From assembly GCF_003710815.1 (NCBI RefSeq), contig NZ_RHHP01000001.1, positions 558,001 through 622,000 on the forward strand: DNA of 64,000 nt. The letters are read 5' to 3'. The stretch is from Brevibacillus centrosporus (GTDB lineage Bacteria > Bacillota > Bacilli > Brevibacillales > Brevibacillaceae). Positions 50,771 to 60,239 of this stretch are shown piece after piece; position 1 is the stretch's first letter, and each line of letters opens with the position of its first letter. Under the pieces are notes generated by a model. It was not told where the DNA came from, searched no databases, and was given only the letters and a program-made list of their open reading frames with translations. The translations under genes and the position numbers were made by a program.

Positions 50771-51556
50771 CTATTGAGACTGTTCGGTTGTATTTTGAAG
50801 TGGAACCGCTTCGTTCGCTGCTCCATAAGGCACAAACCACGGCTGTTCAAAGAGGGATAGAACGCCTTTTGTATCCTTCGGTAGCTCCTTGACGATCGAC
50901 GGGTACCAGTTCAGCATCTTGTCCAATTTGTACACAACGCTGCGCACTTCGTTGCCATCCCGCATAAACAGTGTTACCCGCTGCTTGTCATAAACCGTTG
51001 GTGTCAGCGTGATGTCCGAGATCTCGCCCAAAACGGACGGGTTTAGCTTGGACAAAGATTTTGCAAGATTGGGCAGCAGCTCCGGTGATGCCCATGAGCT
51101 GATCAGAGGCCTGTCCACTACGCGATTGGCAAAGTTGACCTTCTTTAGCACCATACCATTTTCCAGCAAAGGATAGCGCGTGCCGTCTTGTCCGCTCCAA
51201 AATGCTACCCTTTTCTGCTCAGTTACATGCAGGGCGATGACACCCGGGAACGATCGGCTGACAGTGACTTCCTTAATGCCCTCGAGCGGCTGCAAGTTTT
51301 TTTGTACACTGCCCTCCCATACATTCAGAAACTGCATATCCTTCTTCAAGCCAGATTGATTGATAATCTGTTCCGCGGGATAGATGTCGTTGCCGAACAC
51401 CTGAATTTCCTGCACTTTGCTGTATGGTGAGCGAATGAATACGATGATGAGTACAATGAGAAAAAACAGCACGAGCAGAAAGACCAGTTTGCGGTTTCCC
51501 CTTCGCTTGGGGCGTTGCTGCTTGACTTGCGGAATGCGTTCCTCGTATACCGCCAT
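50771..51556 (-). CDS. divIB: Cell division protein DivIB/FtsQ
   Basis: A 261-aa bitopic protein. A basic cytoplasmic stretch (KQQRPKRRGNRK) precedes one membrane helix (about 24-42). The extracytoplasmic POTRA domain begins VQEIQVFGNDIYPAEQIINQ and is followed by SRSFPGVIALHVTEQKRVAF. It is part of the divisome core with FtsL and DivIC. The ATG at 51556 follows GAAAGGA; the frame is open upstream without homology. Confidence 0.92.
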   Translation of the reverse strand: MAVYEERIPQVKQQRPKRRGNRKLVFLLVLFFLIVLIIVFIRSPYSKVQEIQVFGNDIYPAEQIINQSGLKKDMQFLNVWEGSVQKNLQPLEGIKEVTVSRSFPGVIALHVTEQKRVAFWSGQDGTRYPLLENGMVLKKVNFANRVVDRPLISSWASPELLPNLAKSLSKLNPSVLGEISDITLTPTVYDKQRVTLFMRDGNEVRSVVYKLDKMLNWYPSIVKELPKDTKGVLSLFEQPWFVPYGAANEAVPLQNTTEQSQ

Positions 51557-51668
51557 GACCCTATCCTTTCTCCATCCATGTGCAGGACTTTTCGCCTGCC
51601 GGAATAGTTGGATCACAATAGAAATAATTGGATCAGATTGGAATATATGTAATGATACAAAACAGGGA

Positions 51669-51692
51669 AAGCGGCATAGCACTATGCCGCTT
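51669..51692 (-). terminator. Hairpin after murA, weak terminator
   Basis: AAGCGGCATAG and CTATGCCGCTT form an 11-bp perfect stem with a 2-nt loop. The minus strand continues TCCCTGTTTTG, so the U-tract is poor. It may attenuate rather than stop read-through into divIB. Confidence 0.5.
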
Positions 51693-51703
51693 CGCTCCTT
51701 CGG

Positions 51704-52960
51704 TTATACCGACACTCGCGATATGTTCGCACCCAGCTGCTTCAGCTGTTGCTCTAACCGCTCATAGCCCCTGTCGATATGGTGAATCTGGTTTACGGTT
51801 GTCGTTCCTTCTGCAGCAAGCCCAGCGAGTACCAGCGCTGCACCTGCTCGAAGATCTGTCGCTTCCACGCTGGTCGCCGTCAGCTTATTCACGCCGCGGA
51901 TAATCGCCGATCCCAGATCCACGTATATGGAGGCGCCCATCCGCGCCAATTCATTCACATGTTTGAATCTTGCCTCAAAGATCGTCTCTTTGATAACACT
52001 CGTACCTCTAGCCTGTGACAAAAACACCATCAACTGCGCCTGTAAATCGGTCGGAAATCCCGGAAAAGGCGAGGTGATAATCCGGTCATAGGCGCGCGGG
52101 CGCGATGTACTTTTGATTTCCATTATATCATGGCGGGTCTTGATTTCAACACCGCAGCTACGGGCCACTTCAATCAATGCTGTGAGATGCTCCGGCAGGG
52201 TATTCGTCAATTCCACATGCCCCTGCGCCACCCCGACCGCAAGCAGGAATGTCCCCGTCACGATCCGGTCTGGAATAATGCGATAGCTGACCGAGCGTAA
52301 TTTCGGTACACCGGTAATTTCGATCGTATCCGTACCCGCTCCCCGGATTCGCGCGCCCATCGCATTCAAAAAGTTTTGCAAATCAATGATTTCCGGTTCT
52401 CTCGCTGCATTGCAGATGCGTGTCGTGCCCTTCGCCAACACTGCCGCCATCATGATATTTTCGGTCGCACCCACACTGGGAAAGGAGAGAAAGATATTGG
52501 TCCCGCGTAATTGCTTCGCGCGAAACGTAATATAGCCCTCGGATTCTTCCATTTTGGCTCCCAGCGCCGTTAACCCGGATAAATGCAAGTCAATCCTGCG
52601 TTCCCCGATATCACAGCCACCCGGTCTGGAAATCGTAACTTCACCCAGCCTAGCTAGCAGAGGACCTGCCAGAAAAATGGAGGATCGCATCTGGCTCATC
52701 AAGTTGTCGGGGATATGCGGAACACAGACAGATGTTGTATCCAGATCCACACATCCATCCTGATACTTCGTTTTGGCCCCCAGCGAGTCAAGGATTTCCA
52801 GCATCACTTTGATATCTTTCAAAAAGGGGACGTCATAGATATAAAATTGCCCTTCCGCCAATATGGCCGCAGCAAGTATGGGAAGAGCAGCATTCTTAGC
52901 ACCTTGGATCCGAAGCGAACCGGACAGAGGTTTTCCGCCTTCGATCGCAAAAGTCTCCAA
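51704..52960 (-). CDS. murA: UDP-GlcNAc 1-carboxyvinyltransferase MurA, TTG start
   Basis: A 418-aa EPSP-synthase-fold enzyme that adds enolpyruvate to UDP-GlcNAc, the first committed step of peptidoglycan synthesis and the fosfomycin target. The catalytic cysteine is C116 in RPGGCDIGER. The TTG at 52960 is 7 nt after GGAGG. It lies 15 bp after murB, inside the wall cluster; Bacillus subtilis keeps its murA genes elsewhere. Confidence 0.95.
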   Translation of the reverse strand: METFAIEGGKPLSGSLRIQGAKNAALPILAAAILAEGQFYIYDVPFLKDIKVMLEILDSLGAKTKYQDGCVDLDTTSVCVPHIPDNLMSQMRSSIFLAGPLLARLGEVTISRPGGCDIGERRIDLHLSGLTALGAKMEESEGYITFRAKQLRGTNIFLSFPSVGATENIMMAAVLAKGTTRICNAAREPEIIDLQNFLNAMGARIRGAGTDTIEITGVPKLRSVSYRIIPDRIVTGTFLLAVGVAQGHVELTNTLPEHLTALIEVARSCGVEIKTRHDIMEIKSTSRPRAYDRIITSPFPGFPTDLQAQLMVFLSQARGTSVIKETIFEARFKHVNELARMGASIYVDLGSAIIRGVNKLTATSVEATDLRAGAALVLAGLAAEGTTTVNQIHHIDRGYERLEQQLKQLGANISRVSV

Positions 52961-52975
52961 ACTTTCACCTCCGTG

Positions 52976-53881
52976 TTACCCCTCGCCCACCACCAGGACT
53001 TCCGGATGCAGATCAATCCCATACTTGCTATGGATCGTGCTCCGAATGTAATCGATCAAGGTGAGGACGTCGGTAGCCGTGGCCCCTCCACAATTGACGA
53101 TGAAATTCGAGTGTTTTTCCGAAACTTGAGCTCCTCCAATTTGGTAGCCTTTCAGCCCGGCCGCCTCGATCAACCGGCCTGCATGATCACCTGGCGGATT
53201 GCGAAACACGCTTCCGGCACACGGCATTTGCAAAGGCTGTGTCAATCGACGCCGCTCCTTGTTCGCAGCCAGCGTAGCCGCAATCTCTTTGCGATCACCG
53301 GGGTGCAAGCGAAACCGCGCCTCTACTACAATCCCTTTTCTCTGTTGCAAAAGAGAAGTCCGATAGCTGAAGCTCAATTCTTCGTTCGTCAACACTTTTC
53401 TTTCACCGTTTTCAAAGAGGATTTCGGCATCAATAAGAATACGTGAAAGATCAGATCCGTGTGCACCTGCATTCATGTAGACGGCACCGCCTACGGTACC
53501 AGGAATTCCTCCTACAAACTCCATCCCTGTCAAACCCATCTTACCCGTTTCCATCGCTAGGCGGATCATGGAATATCCGGCACCCACACACACCTCTTCG
53601 CCCCTGAATTCGCAGTGACTCAAACCCTCAGCCACTTTGAGCACGGCACCGCGTATACCTCTGTCCCTCACCAGAAGGTTGGAGCCGCGCCCGATTACAC
53701 TCCAAGGAATTTCATGTCGATGGATAATCTGGAAAGCTGCCTGCAAGGAGTCTTTGTCCTTCGGCTGGATTAACAAGTCAGCAGGACCCCCGATCCGCCA
53801 AGTCGTATGATTGGCGAGAGGTTCATTGGTCCACACTTTTTCGATTCCTGCCTGCAATAGCTCTTCTGCGATTTGTTTCAT
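52976..53881 (-). CDS. murB: UDP-N-acetylenolpyruvoylglucosamine reductase MurB
   Basis: A 301-aa FAD enzyme that reduces the MurA product to UDP-MurNAc. The FAD-binding parts are visible in TTWRIGGPADLLIQP and VIGRGSNLLVRD, followed by GIPGTVGGAVYMNAGAHG and AGSVFRNPPGDHAGRLIE. The short form fits a type II MurB. The ATG at 53881 follows AGGAGG. Confidence 0.96.
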   Translation of the reverse strand: MKQIAEELLQAGIEKVWTNEPLANHTTWRIGGPADLLIQPKDKDSLQAAFQIIHRHEIPWSVIGRGSNLLVRDRGIRGAVLKVAEGLSHCEFRGEEVCVGAGYSMIRLAMETGKMGLTGMEFVGGIPGTVGGAVYMNAGAHGSDLSRILIDAEILFENGERKVLTNEELSFSYRTSLLQQRKGIVVEARFRLHPGDRKEIAATLAANKERRRLTQPLQMPCAGSVFRNPPGDHAGRLIEAAGLKGYQIGGAQVSEKHSNFIVNCGGATATDVLTLIDYIRSTIHSKYGIDLHPEVLVVGEG

Positions 53882-53984
53882 CTGTGAACCTCCTGATACA
53901 CATGCTAGGTCGGACCTAGTTCTTATCACGTGTTTGCTCCATACTATGCGATCGCCCAGATCGGCGTGACAATCGCCCATCTGA

Positions 53985-55088
53985 TCATTTTTTGCTAGCC
54001 AATGCACGCAGCTGTGCAACGATATCTGTGGCTGCCTTTGGCATTCCCAGGGACAAGGAGCACTCGCGCATCTGCTCCCATTTTGGCTGATCGTTCAACA
54101 GCTCTGCCAACGATTTCAGCAAGCTTTCTCCCGTCAAATCCCGTTCGACAATGACCTCTGCCGCACCTGCACGCTCCAATCCGCGCGCATTCTTTTCCTG
54201 GTGGTTATTGGTCACGTACGGGGACGGAATGAGAATAGAAGGGACGCCCAAGGCTGTCACTTCTGCCAAAGTCGATGCGCCTGCGCGTCCTACGAGCACA
54301 TGCGTCGCCGCCAAAACATCCGGCATATTGTGGACGAATGGAAGCACGGAAAGGTTGCCAGGAAGATTTCCCATTTCCCCGAGGGATGCAGAGATTTTTT
54401 CGAAGTGAATATCCCCCGTTACATAGACAAAATGGGTATCGGGAAACTTGGACAGTTGATTTACCATGGAGAGCACCGCTTCGTTGATCGCCCGTGCCCC
54501 ACGGCTTCCGCCAAAGATCAGCACGATCTTTTTGCTGGCGTCTACACCAATGAATTTGCGTCCTGCTTCCGCATTTCCATGCATGACCTCTGTCGCTCGC
54601 GGATTCCCTGTCAGTACCGTTTTGGCTTGCGGGAAAAAGGACAGCGACTCGGAAAACGATACCGCGATCTTGCTTACGGAACGCGAGAGAAACTTATTCG
54701 TAAGTCCTGGGACCACGTTTTGTTCATGAATGAGTGTAGGAATTCCCAGCTTGGCTGCCGCATAGACGACAGGACCACATACATAGCCACCCGTACCAAT
54801 GACCACATCCGGCTTGAATTCTCGCAGCATGCGTTTGGCATCTGCAACCGCCCGGATAAATTTCCAAATGGTCTTTATATTGTCGAAGCTGAGCTTTCTT
54901 TTCAAGCCACTGATTTCAACGGATTGAAAAGGAATCTCCGTTCGTGGTACCAGCTGCGCTTCCAAACCGTGTTTACTCCCGATATACAAAAAGGCAGCCT
55001 GCGGATATTGGCGGGAAACTTCCCTCGCCACCGCAAGCGCCGGATAAATATGTCCACCTGTGCCACCGCCTGTTAGGACGACGCGCAT
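53985..55088 (-). CDS. murG: Lipid II synthase MurG
   Basis: A 367-aa GT28 glycosyltransferase that adds GlcNAc to lipid I on the inner membrane face. The N-terminal GGGTGGHIYPALAVA loop, HEQNVVPGLTNKFLSR and FGGSRGARAINEAV are diagnostic, as is GRAGASTLAEVTALGVPSIL near the C-terminus. The start at 55088 lies 12 bp after the spoVE stop. Confidence 0.96.
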   Translation of the reverse strand: MRVVLTGGGTGGHIYPALAVAREVSRQYPQAAFLYIGSKHGLEAQLVPRTEIPFQSVEISGLKRKLSFDNIKTIWKFIRAVADAKRMLREFKPDVVIGTGGYVCGPVVYAAAKLGIPTLIHEQNVVPGLTNKFLSRSVSKIAVSFSESLSFFPQAKTVLTGNPRATEVMHGNAEAGRKFIGVDASKKIVLIFGGSRGARAINEAVLSMVNQLSKFPDTHFVYVTGDIHFEKISASLGEMGNLPGNLSVLPFVHNMPDVLAATHVLVGRAGASTLAEVTALGVPSILIPSPYVTNNHQEKNARGLERAGAAEVIVERDLTGESLLKSLAELLNDQPKWEQMRECSLSLGMPKAATDIVAQLRALASKK

Positions 55089-55100
55089 ACAATCACATCC

Positions 55101-56195
55101 TTATCTAGAAAAACGGGAAATGTTCAACAGGACTCCCACTCCTGTCAGCATCAACGTAAGGGAAGAACCCCCGTAGCTTAAAAATGGCAGAGTAATACCC
55201 GTTACAGGAAACATCCCTGTCACAACGCCGATATTGATGACGACCTGAATGGCAATCATACCGATGATTCCGAGTGCCAAAAGGCTCCCGAACAAATCTG
55301 GTGCCGTAATCGCTGTCCGCATTCCCCTCCATAGCAGCAGGAGAAACAGCAGCAAAATAAGTGTTCCGCCAATAAAACCCAATTCTTCTGCCACGATGGA
55401 GAAGATGAAATCATTGTAGGGCTCCGGCAAATACAGATGCTTTTGTCGGCTTTGGCCGAGCCCCAGTCCCAGAAGTCCCCCGGGACCGATCGCATACAGC
55501 GACTGGATGATCTGATAACCTGTATTTAATGGGTCTGACCATGGATCGAGAAAGGAAGTGATCCGTTTGATCCGGTAAGGTGCCGACAGGATCAATCCGA
55601 TGAAGCCTGCTACCCCAACCATCCCCAATGCAGCAAAATGACTGATTCTCGCGCCAGACGCAAAAATCATGACGACTGCCGTTCCCATCAAAACCGTACC
55701 TGTTCCCAAATCGGGCTGCAGCATAATCAAGGCGAAGCAGACCAGCGGGATAGCAAGAGCTGGTACAAGGCCTTTTCGGAAAAGAACGATTTGCTTCTGG
55801 TTGTCAGAGAGCCATCTCGCCAAAAACGCAACCACACCCAGCTTGGCAAACTCGCCAGGCTGAATGCCGAACGCACCAAACCCAAGCCAGCTTTTCGATC
55901 CATTGACCTCGATCCCCACGATCAGCACGAGGATCAAGAGGCCGATGCTCGCATAGAAGCCAGGCTTTGCCCACTGCTTCCACACCCAGTAATCAACGTT
56001 CATGGTTACGTACATCGCTGTAATGCCCAGCAGGGCAAAAATCAGCTGGCGCTTGGCGAAGAAATACGGGTCGTTAAACGGTGCTTTTTGGGCTACGATG
56101 GCACTTGCACTATACACCATCACAATGCCAATTCCTAATAAAAAAAGTGTTGCAAAAATAATTACGAAGTCGGGAGCAGAGCGTACCTTGCTCAT
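55101..56195 (-). CDS. spoVE: SEDS glycosyltransferase SpoVE/FtsW
   Basis: A 364-aa polytopic SEDS protein with about ten membrane helices. Conserved features are MVYSASAIVA, the KSWLGFGAFGIQPGEFAKLG loop, DLGTGTVLMGTAVVMI and the C-terminal TGITLPFLSYGGSSL. Its place between murD and murG matches spoVE, which pairs with SpoVD for cortex synthesis; a vegetative FtsW role cannot be excluded from sequence alone. Confidence 0.92.
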   Translation of the reverse strand: MSKVRSAPDFVIIFATLFLLGIGIVMVYSASAIVAQKAPFNDPYFFAKRQLIFALLGITAMYVTMNVDYWVWKQWAKPGFYASIGLLILVLIVGIEVNGSKSWLGFGAFGIQPGEFAKLGVVAFLARWLSDNQKQIVLFRKGLVPALAIPLVCFALIMLQPDLGTGTVLMGTAVVMIFASGARISHFAALGMVGVAGFIGLILSAPYRIKRITSFLDPWSDPLNTGYQIIQSLYAIGPGGLLGLGLGQSRQKHLYLPEPYNDFIFSIVAEELGFIGGTLILLLFLLLLWRGMRTAITAPDLFGSLLALGIIGMIAIQVVINIGVVTGMFPVTGITLPFLSYGGSSLTLMLTGVGVLLNISRFSR

Positions 56196-56274
56196 AGTGC
56201 CAGGTCATCCTTTCTCACGCGTCCCGCTCTTCGGTAGTTTTTCAAATGTGCATGGGACGATATGCTAGGCTTGT

Positions 56275-57624
56275 TTACAGTCTATGCACGCCGTCCTTAA
56301 ACATGCTGCCCCTCACTTCAAATGAAGGAAACATGTCCCAGCTCGCACACGCCGGGCTGAGCAATACCACATCACCCGCATCTGCAAACTTGGAAGCAGC
56401 AAGAACGGCTGCCTCCACAGTATCGACACGGATTCCTTCCTTAATCCCTGCTTCACGCGCCCGTTCGAGCAAAATAGGTGCGGTTTGCCCAAGTGCAACG
56501 ACCGCTTTGACACGGCCCGTGATGACAGGAACCAGCTCTCGGAAATCGATTCCCCGGTCCAGTCCCCCGCAGATCCACACGATCGGTTCCTTGCACGCCT
56601 GCAGCGCCCTTGATGCCGCCTCCGGATTCGTTGCCTTGGAATCGTTAAAATACTTTACCCCATTCTTCGTCGCGACAAACTCCATCCGGTGTTCGACACC
56701 TGGAAAAGTAGAGAGAACCTGGGCAATCGATTGCTTGTCCGCACCTGCCAGTCTGGTCACGATAATGGCAGCCAAGGCATTGTCCACATGGGGCACGGTA
56801 ATGTCTTTCACCGCAATGATTTCTTCCCGAGAACCCTCACCGTCGACAAAGACGATCATCCCCTGATCGACATAAGCTCCACGAGGAACCTCCTGCGTTT
56901 TGCTGAAGAAGTACGTACGGGCAGACAGCTCCCCACATTTTCCCCGCACCTCAGGCTGGTCAAAGGGCAAGATCGCCGCATCGTCTGCCGTTTGATTCGC
57001 AAACAGCTTGCATTTCGCAGCGAGGTATTCTTCCATCGTGTGGTGGTAATCCAGATGCGCCGGGTACAGATTTAACAGGACGCCGATGTGAGGGCGAAAC
57101 TCTCTCGTCCCCATCAACTGAAAGCTGCTCAGCTCGGCGACCAGCCATTGATCCGGCTCTGCCACCTCTGCCAGTCCGCACAGGACCGTCCCGATGTTTC
57201 CACCGACCATCGCCTCGATCCCAGCTTCCTTGAGAATGAGACCCACCAGCGTGGTAGTCGTCGTTTTCCCGTTGGAGCCTGTGATGCCGATGATGGGGGC
57301 TTTCGCGATCTGAGAAGCCAGCTCGACTTCGGTGATCACCGGAATACCCAATTCCATTGCTTTTGCTACAGGAGGAGCCTCATAAGGAATTCCCGGATTT
57401 TTCACGACCAACGAGATGCCGGGATGAATCAGATCATCCGGATGATAGCCGCAAATTACGGGTATCCCGAGCTCCTCCAGCTCTTCTGCTCCTGTCGCCT
57501 CTTCACGTGCTTTCTTATCGTTCACGACGACATTCGCACCAAAGCGGTGGAGCAGTTTTGCCACTGCCACACCGCTTTTCGCCATTCCTATCACGACAAC
57601 GCTTTGATTTTGATAACGATTCAT
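56275..57624 (-). CDS. murD: UDP-MurNAc-L-Ala:D-Glu ligase MurD
   Basis: A 449-aa Mur ligase that adds D-glutamate. The ATP loop is [18 protein letters not shown], and [16 protein letters not shown] plus [14 protein letters not shown] mark the central and C-terminal domains. The N-terminal Rossmann part reads [20 protein letters not shown]. The ATG at 57624 follows GAGGTGG and overlaps the mraY stop (ATGA), coupling the two. Confidence 0.96.
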   Translation of the reverse strand: MNRYQNQSVVVIGMAKSGVAVAKLLHRFGANVVVNDKKAREEATGAEELEELGIPVICGYHPDDLIHPGISLVVKNPGIPYEAPPVAKAMELGIPVITEVELASQIAKAPIIGITGSNGKTTTTTLVGLILKEAGIEAMVGGNIGTVLCGLAEVAEPDQWLVAELSSFQLMGTREFRPHIGVLLNLYPAHLDYHHTMEEYLAAKCKLFANQTADDAAILPFDQPEVRGKCGELSARTYFFSKTQEVPRGAYVDQGMIVFVDGEGSREEIIAVKDITVPHVDNALAAIIVTRLAGADKQSIAQVLSTFPGVEHRMEFVATKNGVKYFNDSKATNPEAASRALQACKEPIVWICGGLDRGIDFRELVPVITGRVKAVVALGQTAPILLERAREAGIKEGIRVDTVEAAVLAASKFADAGDVVLLSPACASWDMFPSFEVRGSMFKDGVHRL

Positions 57625-58592
57625 CGGATTGTCACCACCTCGAGGTATACACCCAGGCCGGCAAAGAACATGCCCACCAGCCAAAACGTTACTACGACAC
57701 GCCACTCCGACCAGCCCGTCAATTCAAAATGGTGGTGAAGCGGACTCATCCGAAAGATGCGTTTTCCTCTTGTTTTGAAAGAAACAACCTGCATGATAAC
57801 CGACAGGGTTTCTACTACAAAGACACCACCGATGATAGCGAGCAGCAGCTCTGTTTTGGTCATAATGGCAATACCCGCAAGAGCGCCGCCCAATCCCAGA
57901 GAGCCCGTATCCCCCATGAATACCCGTGCCGGATGCGCATTGAAAACCAGGAATCCAAGAACGGCCCCGACGACAGCTGCACTGAAAATGGCTGTATCGT
58001 AATCTTGGCCAAACCATGCGATGATCGCATACGCGCCAAACGCAATCGCCCCGGTACCTGCCAAAAGACCGTCCAAACCATCTGTCAGGTTGACGGCATT
58101 GGTCGTGCCCACCAACAGGAACAAAAGGAACGGGAAGTAGAAATAGCCAAGCTCAAGCTTCCATGGAGTTCCTGGCAAATGCAAGGATGTATCATGCCCC
58201 ATGAGAATCAGCAGGATATACGCGCCTACTGCCAGCAAAATTTGACCTGCGAACTTTTGTCTCGCCGTCAGGCCCAGATTGCGTTTCTTTTTAATCTTAA
58301 TGAAGTCGTCCAAAAATCCAATTAGTCCGTATCCAAGCGTCACCAGTAAGAGGAAGTAAATTTCCATTTTTGCATTGGCAAACTTTAACACGGTAAAAAT
58401 GAGTGCCAAAAGAATAATGGTTCCGCCCATCGTAGGGGTTCCAGCCTTCTTTTGATGAGAATCAGGACCTTCTTCCCGAATCGCCTGCCCGAATTTGAGG
58501 CGGCGAAGGACCGGGATAAACAGTGGACCGATGAGTACGGCGATGAGAAACGCGGCGACGATCGTGACGATAAGTACGTTGTCAGCGAACAT
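57621..58592 (-). CDS. mraY: Phospho-MurNAc-pentapeptide transferase MraY
   Basis: A 323-aa integral membrane enzyme that makes lipid I. About ten helices are visible. The catalytic aspartates are in [11 protein letters not shown] and [10 protein letters not shown], and the cytoplasmic [15 protein letters not shown] motif is near the end. It starts at 58592 after GGAGGCTCGGGC and precedes murD with a 4-nt overlap. Confidence 0.97.
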   Translation of the reverse strand: MFADNVLIVTIVAAFLIAVLIGPLFIPVLRRLKFGQAIREEGPDSHQKKAGTPTMGGTIILLALIFTVLKFANAKMEIYFLLLVTLGYGLIGFLDDFIKIKKKRNLGLTARQKFAGQILLAVGAYILLILMGHDTSLHLPGTPWKLELGYFYFPFLLFLLVGTTNAVNLTDGLDGLLAGTGAIAFGAYAIIAWFGQDYDTAIFSAAVVGAVLGFLVFNAHPARVFMGDTGSLGLGGALAGIAIMTKTELLLAIIGGVFVVETLSVIMQVVSFKTRGKRIFRMSPLHHHFELTGWSEWRVVVTFWLVGMFFAGLGVYLEVVTIR

Positions 58593-58633
58593 GCCCGAGC
58601 CTCCTTTCTCTGATGCTTCGAATGCATCTGTCT

Positions 58634-60112
58634 CTATTCTTGGGTGTACGTGGCGATCGCTTCCCGCGCAACTTCACGGTCGTCAAACGGCAGTACTTGA
58701 TCTTTGATGATTTGATACGTTTCGTGTCCTTTTCCTGCAATCAGGATGACGTCGCCCGGCTTCGCCTGTGAAACAGCATAGTGAATCGCTTCACGCCGAT
58801 CAGCTACGGCCGTGTAGCGGTCTTGGGCTACTCCACTTAGCCCGGCCAGCATGTCGTCGATGATCGCTTGCGGCTCCTCTGAGCGAGGGTTATCAGACGT
58901 TAAGACGGTGTGATCCGCATACTTTGTTGCAATTTGCGCCATAATCGGGCGTTTGGTGCGATCGCGGTCCCCGCCGCAGCCGACAATGCAAAAGATTTGC
59001 TGCTTGGCAAATTCCTTTACGGTAATCAGTGCGTTCTCCAGACTGTCTGGGGTATGCGAATAATCGACCAAAACCGCAAACGGCTGTCCCGCATCCACCG
59101 ATTCAAAGCGCCCATTTACGCCAGCAACGGCTTCCAGGCTGTCTTTGATAGCCTCGAGCGAAACGCCTTCTGCCAGTCCAACTGCCGTTGCAGCCAGAGC
59201 GTTGTACACATTGAATTTCCCCATCAGCTTCAGATCCATCCTCACGCTCCCGGCGAAGGTCTGCACGGTGAAGGAGGTCCCTTTGCTGGTGATTTCGATG
59301 TCGGTCGCATGAACATCCGCCGCTCGATCGATTCCGTACGTGATGACACGAGCCGGCGTCACAGTAGCGTAAAGCTCGGATGCCTCATCGTCTGCATTCA
59401 AAACAGCCGTTTTCAATCGATCGGGGTCATAGCTATTGCCCAATTGAGAAAACAGCAGGGATTTTGCGTAACGATAGTTTTCCATCGTCTTGTGGTAATC
59501 CAGGTGATCCTGCGTCAAATTGGTAAAGACTGCGGTATGCACGTTGCAGCCGCGGACGCGTCCCATCTCCAGAGCATGGGAAGAAACCTCGATGATCGCG
59601 TACTCTGTGTTCACATCCCGCATACGGCGGAAGCTCTTCTGCAGGTCCAGCGCATCTGGCGTGGTGTTCTTCACTTCTTCCGTGACCTCTCCGATCCGCA
59701 TGTGAATCGTGCCGATCAAACCGGTCTCTTTGCTTTGGTCGCGTAAAATCTTGTCGATCAAATGTGTCGTCGTCGTCTTTCCGTTCGTCCCGGTCACACC
59801 GATCAGCTTCAGCTCACGCGTGGGAGAGCCGTAAAAACGGTCAGCCAGCATAGCCATTGCCCGCCGTGTATCCGGCACTTTGACAATAGTCGCTGGCACG
59901 TCCAAATCTTTTTCGGATAGCACGGCAACGGCTCCTTTTTGAACCGCTTGGGCCGCATACGAATGTCCATCCACGGTATATCCAGTCAGACAAACAAACA
60001 AATAGCCCGGCTGAACCTGGCGTGAGTCTGCTGTCAAACCTGTAATCTCCATACTGTCATCCCCTGCGAGCGTAGCTGGCAGCAGCGGCATGAGCAGATC
60101 CCGTAGAAACAT
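58634..60112 (-). CDS. murE: UDP-MurNAc-tripeptide synthetase MurE
   Basis: A 492-aa Mur ligase that adds the third residue. The ATP loop is [18 protein letters not shown]. The substrate motif DNPRSEEPQ is the type that selects meso-diaminopimelate over lysine, so the wall is probably A1gamma. The ATG at 60112 has GGGGTG 8 nt before; the frame stays open 56 codons upstream without homology. It follows spoVD. Confidence 0.96.
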   Translation of the reverse strand: MFLRDLLMPLLPATLAGDDSMEITGLTADSRQVQPGYLFVCLTGYTVDGHSYAAQAVQKGAVAVLSEKDLDVPATIVKVPDTRRAMAMLADRFYGSPTRELKLIGVTGTNGKTTTTHLIDKILRDQSKETGLIGTIHMRIGEVTEEVKNTTPDALDLQKSFRRMRDVNTEYAIIEVSSHALEMGRVRGCNVHTAVFTNLTQDHLDYHKTMENYRYAKSLLFSQLGNSYDPDRLKTAVLNADDEASELYATVTPARVITYGIDRAADVHATDIEITSKGTSFTVQTFAGSVRMDLKLMGKFNVYNALAATAVGLAEGVSLEAIKDSLEAVAGVNGRFESVDAGQPFAVLVDYSHTPDSLENALITVKEFAKQQIFCIVGCGGDRDRTKRPIMAQIATKYADHTVLTSDNPRSEEPQAIIDDMLAGLSGVAQDRYTAVADRREAIHYAVSQAKPGDVILIAGKGHETYQIIKDQVLPFDDREVAREAIATYTQE

Positions 60113-60136
60113 GAAACAGGCACCCCATTCTCCAAC

Positions 60137-60142
60137 ATTATA
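60137..60142 (-). promoter_or_regulatory. Candidate -10 element ahead of murE
   Basis: A perfect TATAAT occurs on the minus strand about 25 nt upstream of the murE start. The region 17 nt further upstream is only weakly -35-like (GTAAAA), so this is a tentative promoter that could give murE and later genes transcription independent of spoVD. Confidence 0.4.
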
Positions 60143-60239
60143 GACAAAAATTTGGCGATTTTTACAAAGGCGAGAGGTAGAGAGCTCGAAAAAAGCTCGC
60201 TCCCTCCGCCTTCGAAATCTCATTTTATAGCTAATTGGT

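Noticed and set aside
51600-51660. Short direct repeats of TTGGATCA before divIB
   Set aside because: Only two imperfect units are present; this is too little to call a repeat array or operator.
53900-53925. CTAGGTC-C-GACCTAG palindrome between murG and murB
   Set aside because: It is a short stem without U-tract and with no similar sites nearby; likely chance.
57357-58325. 322-codon plus-strand open frame
   Set aside because: It is antisense to murD/mraY and has no motif.
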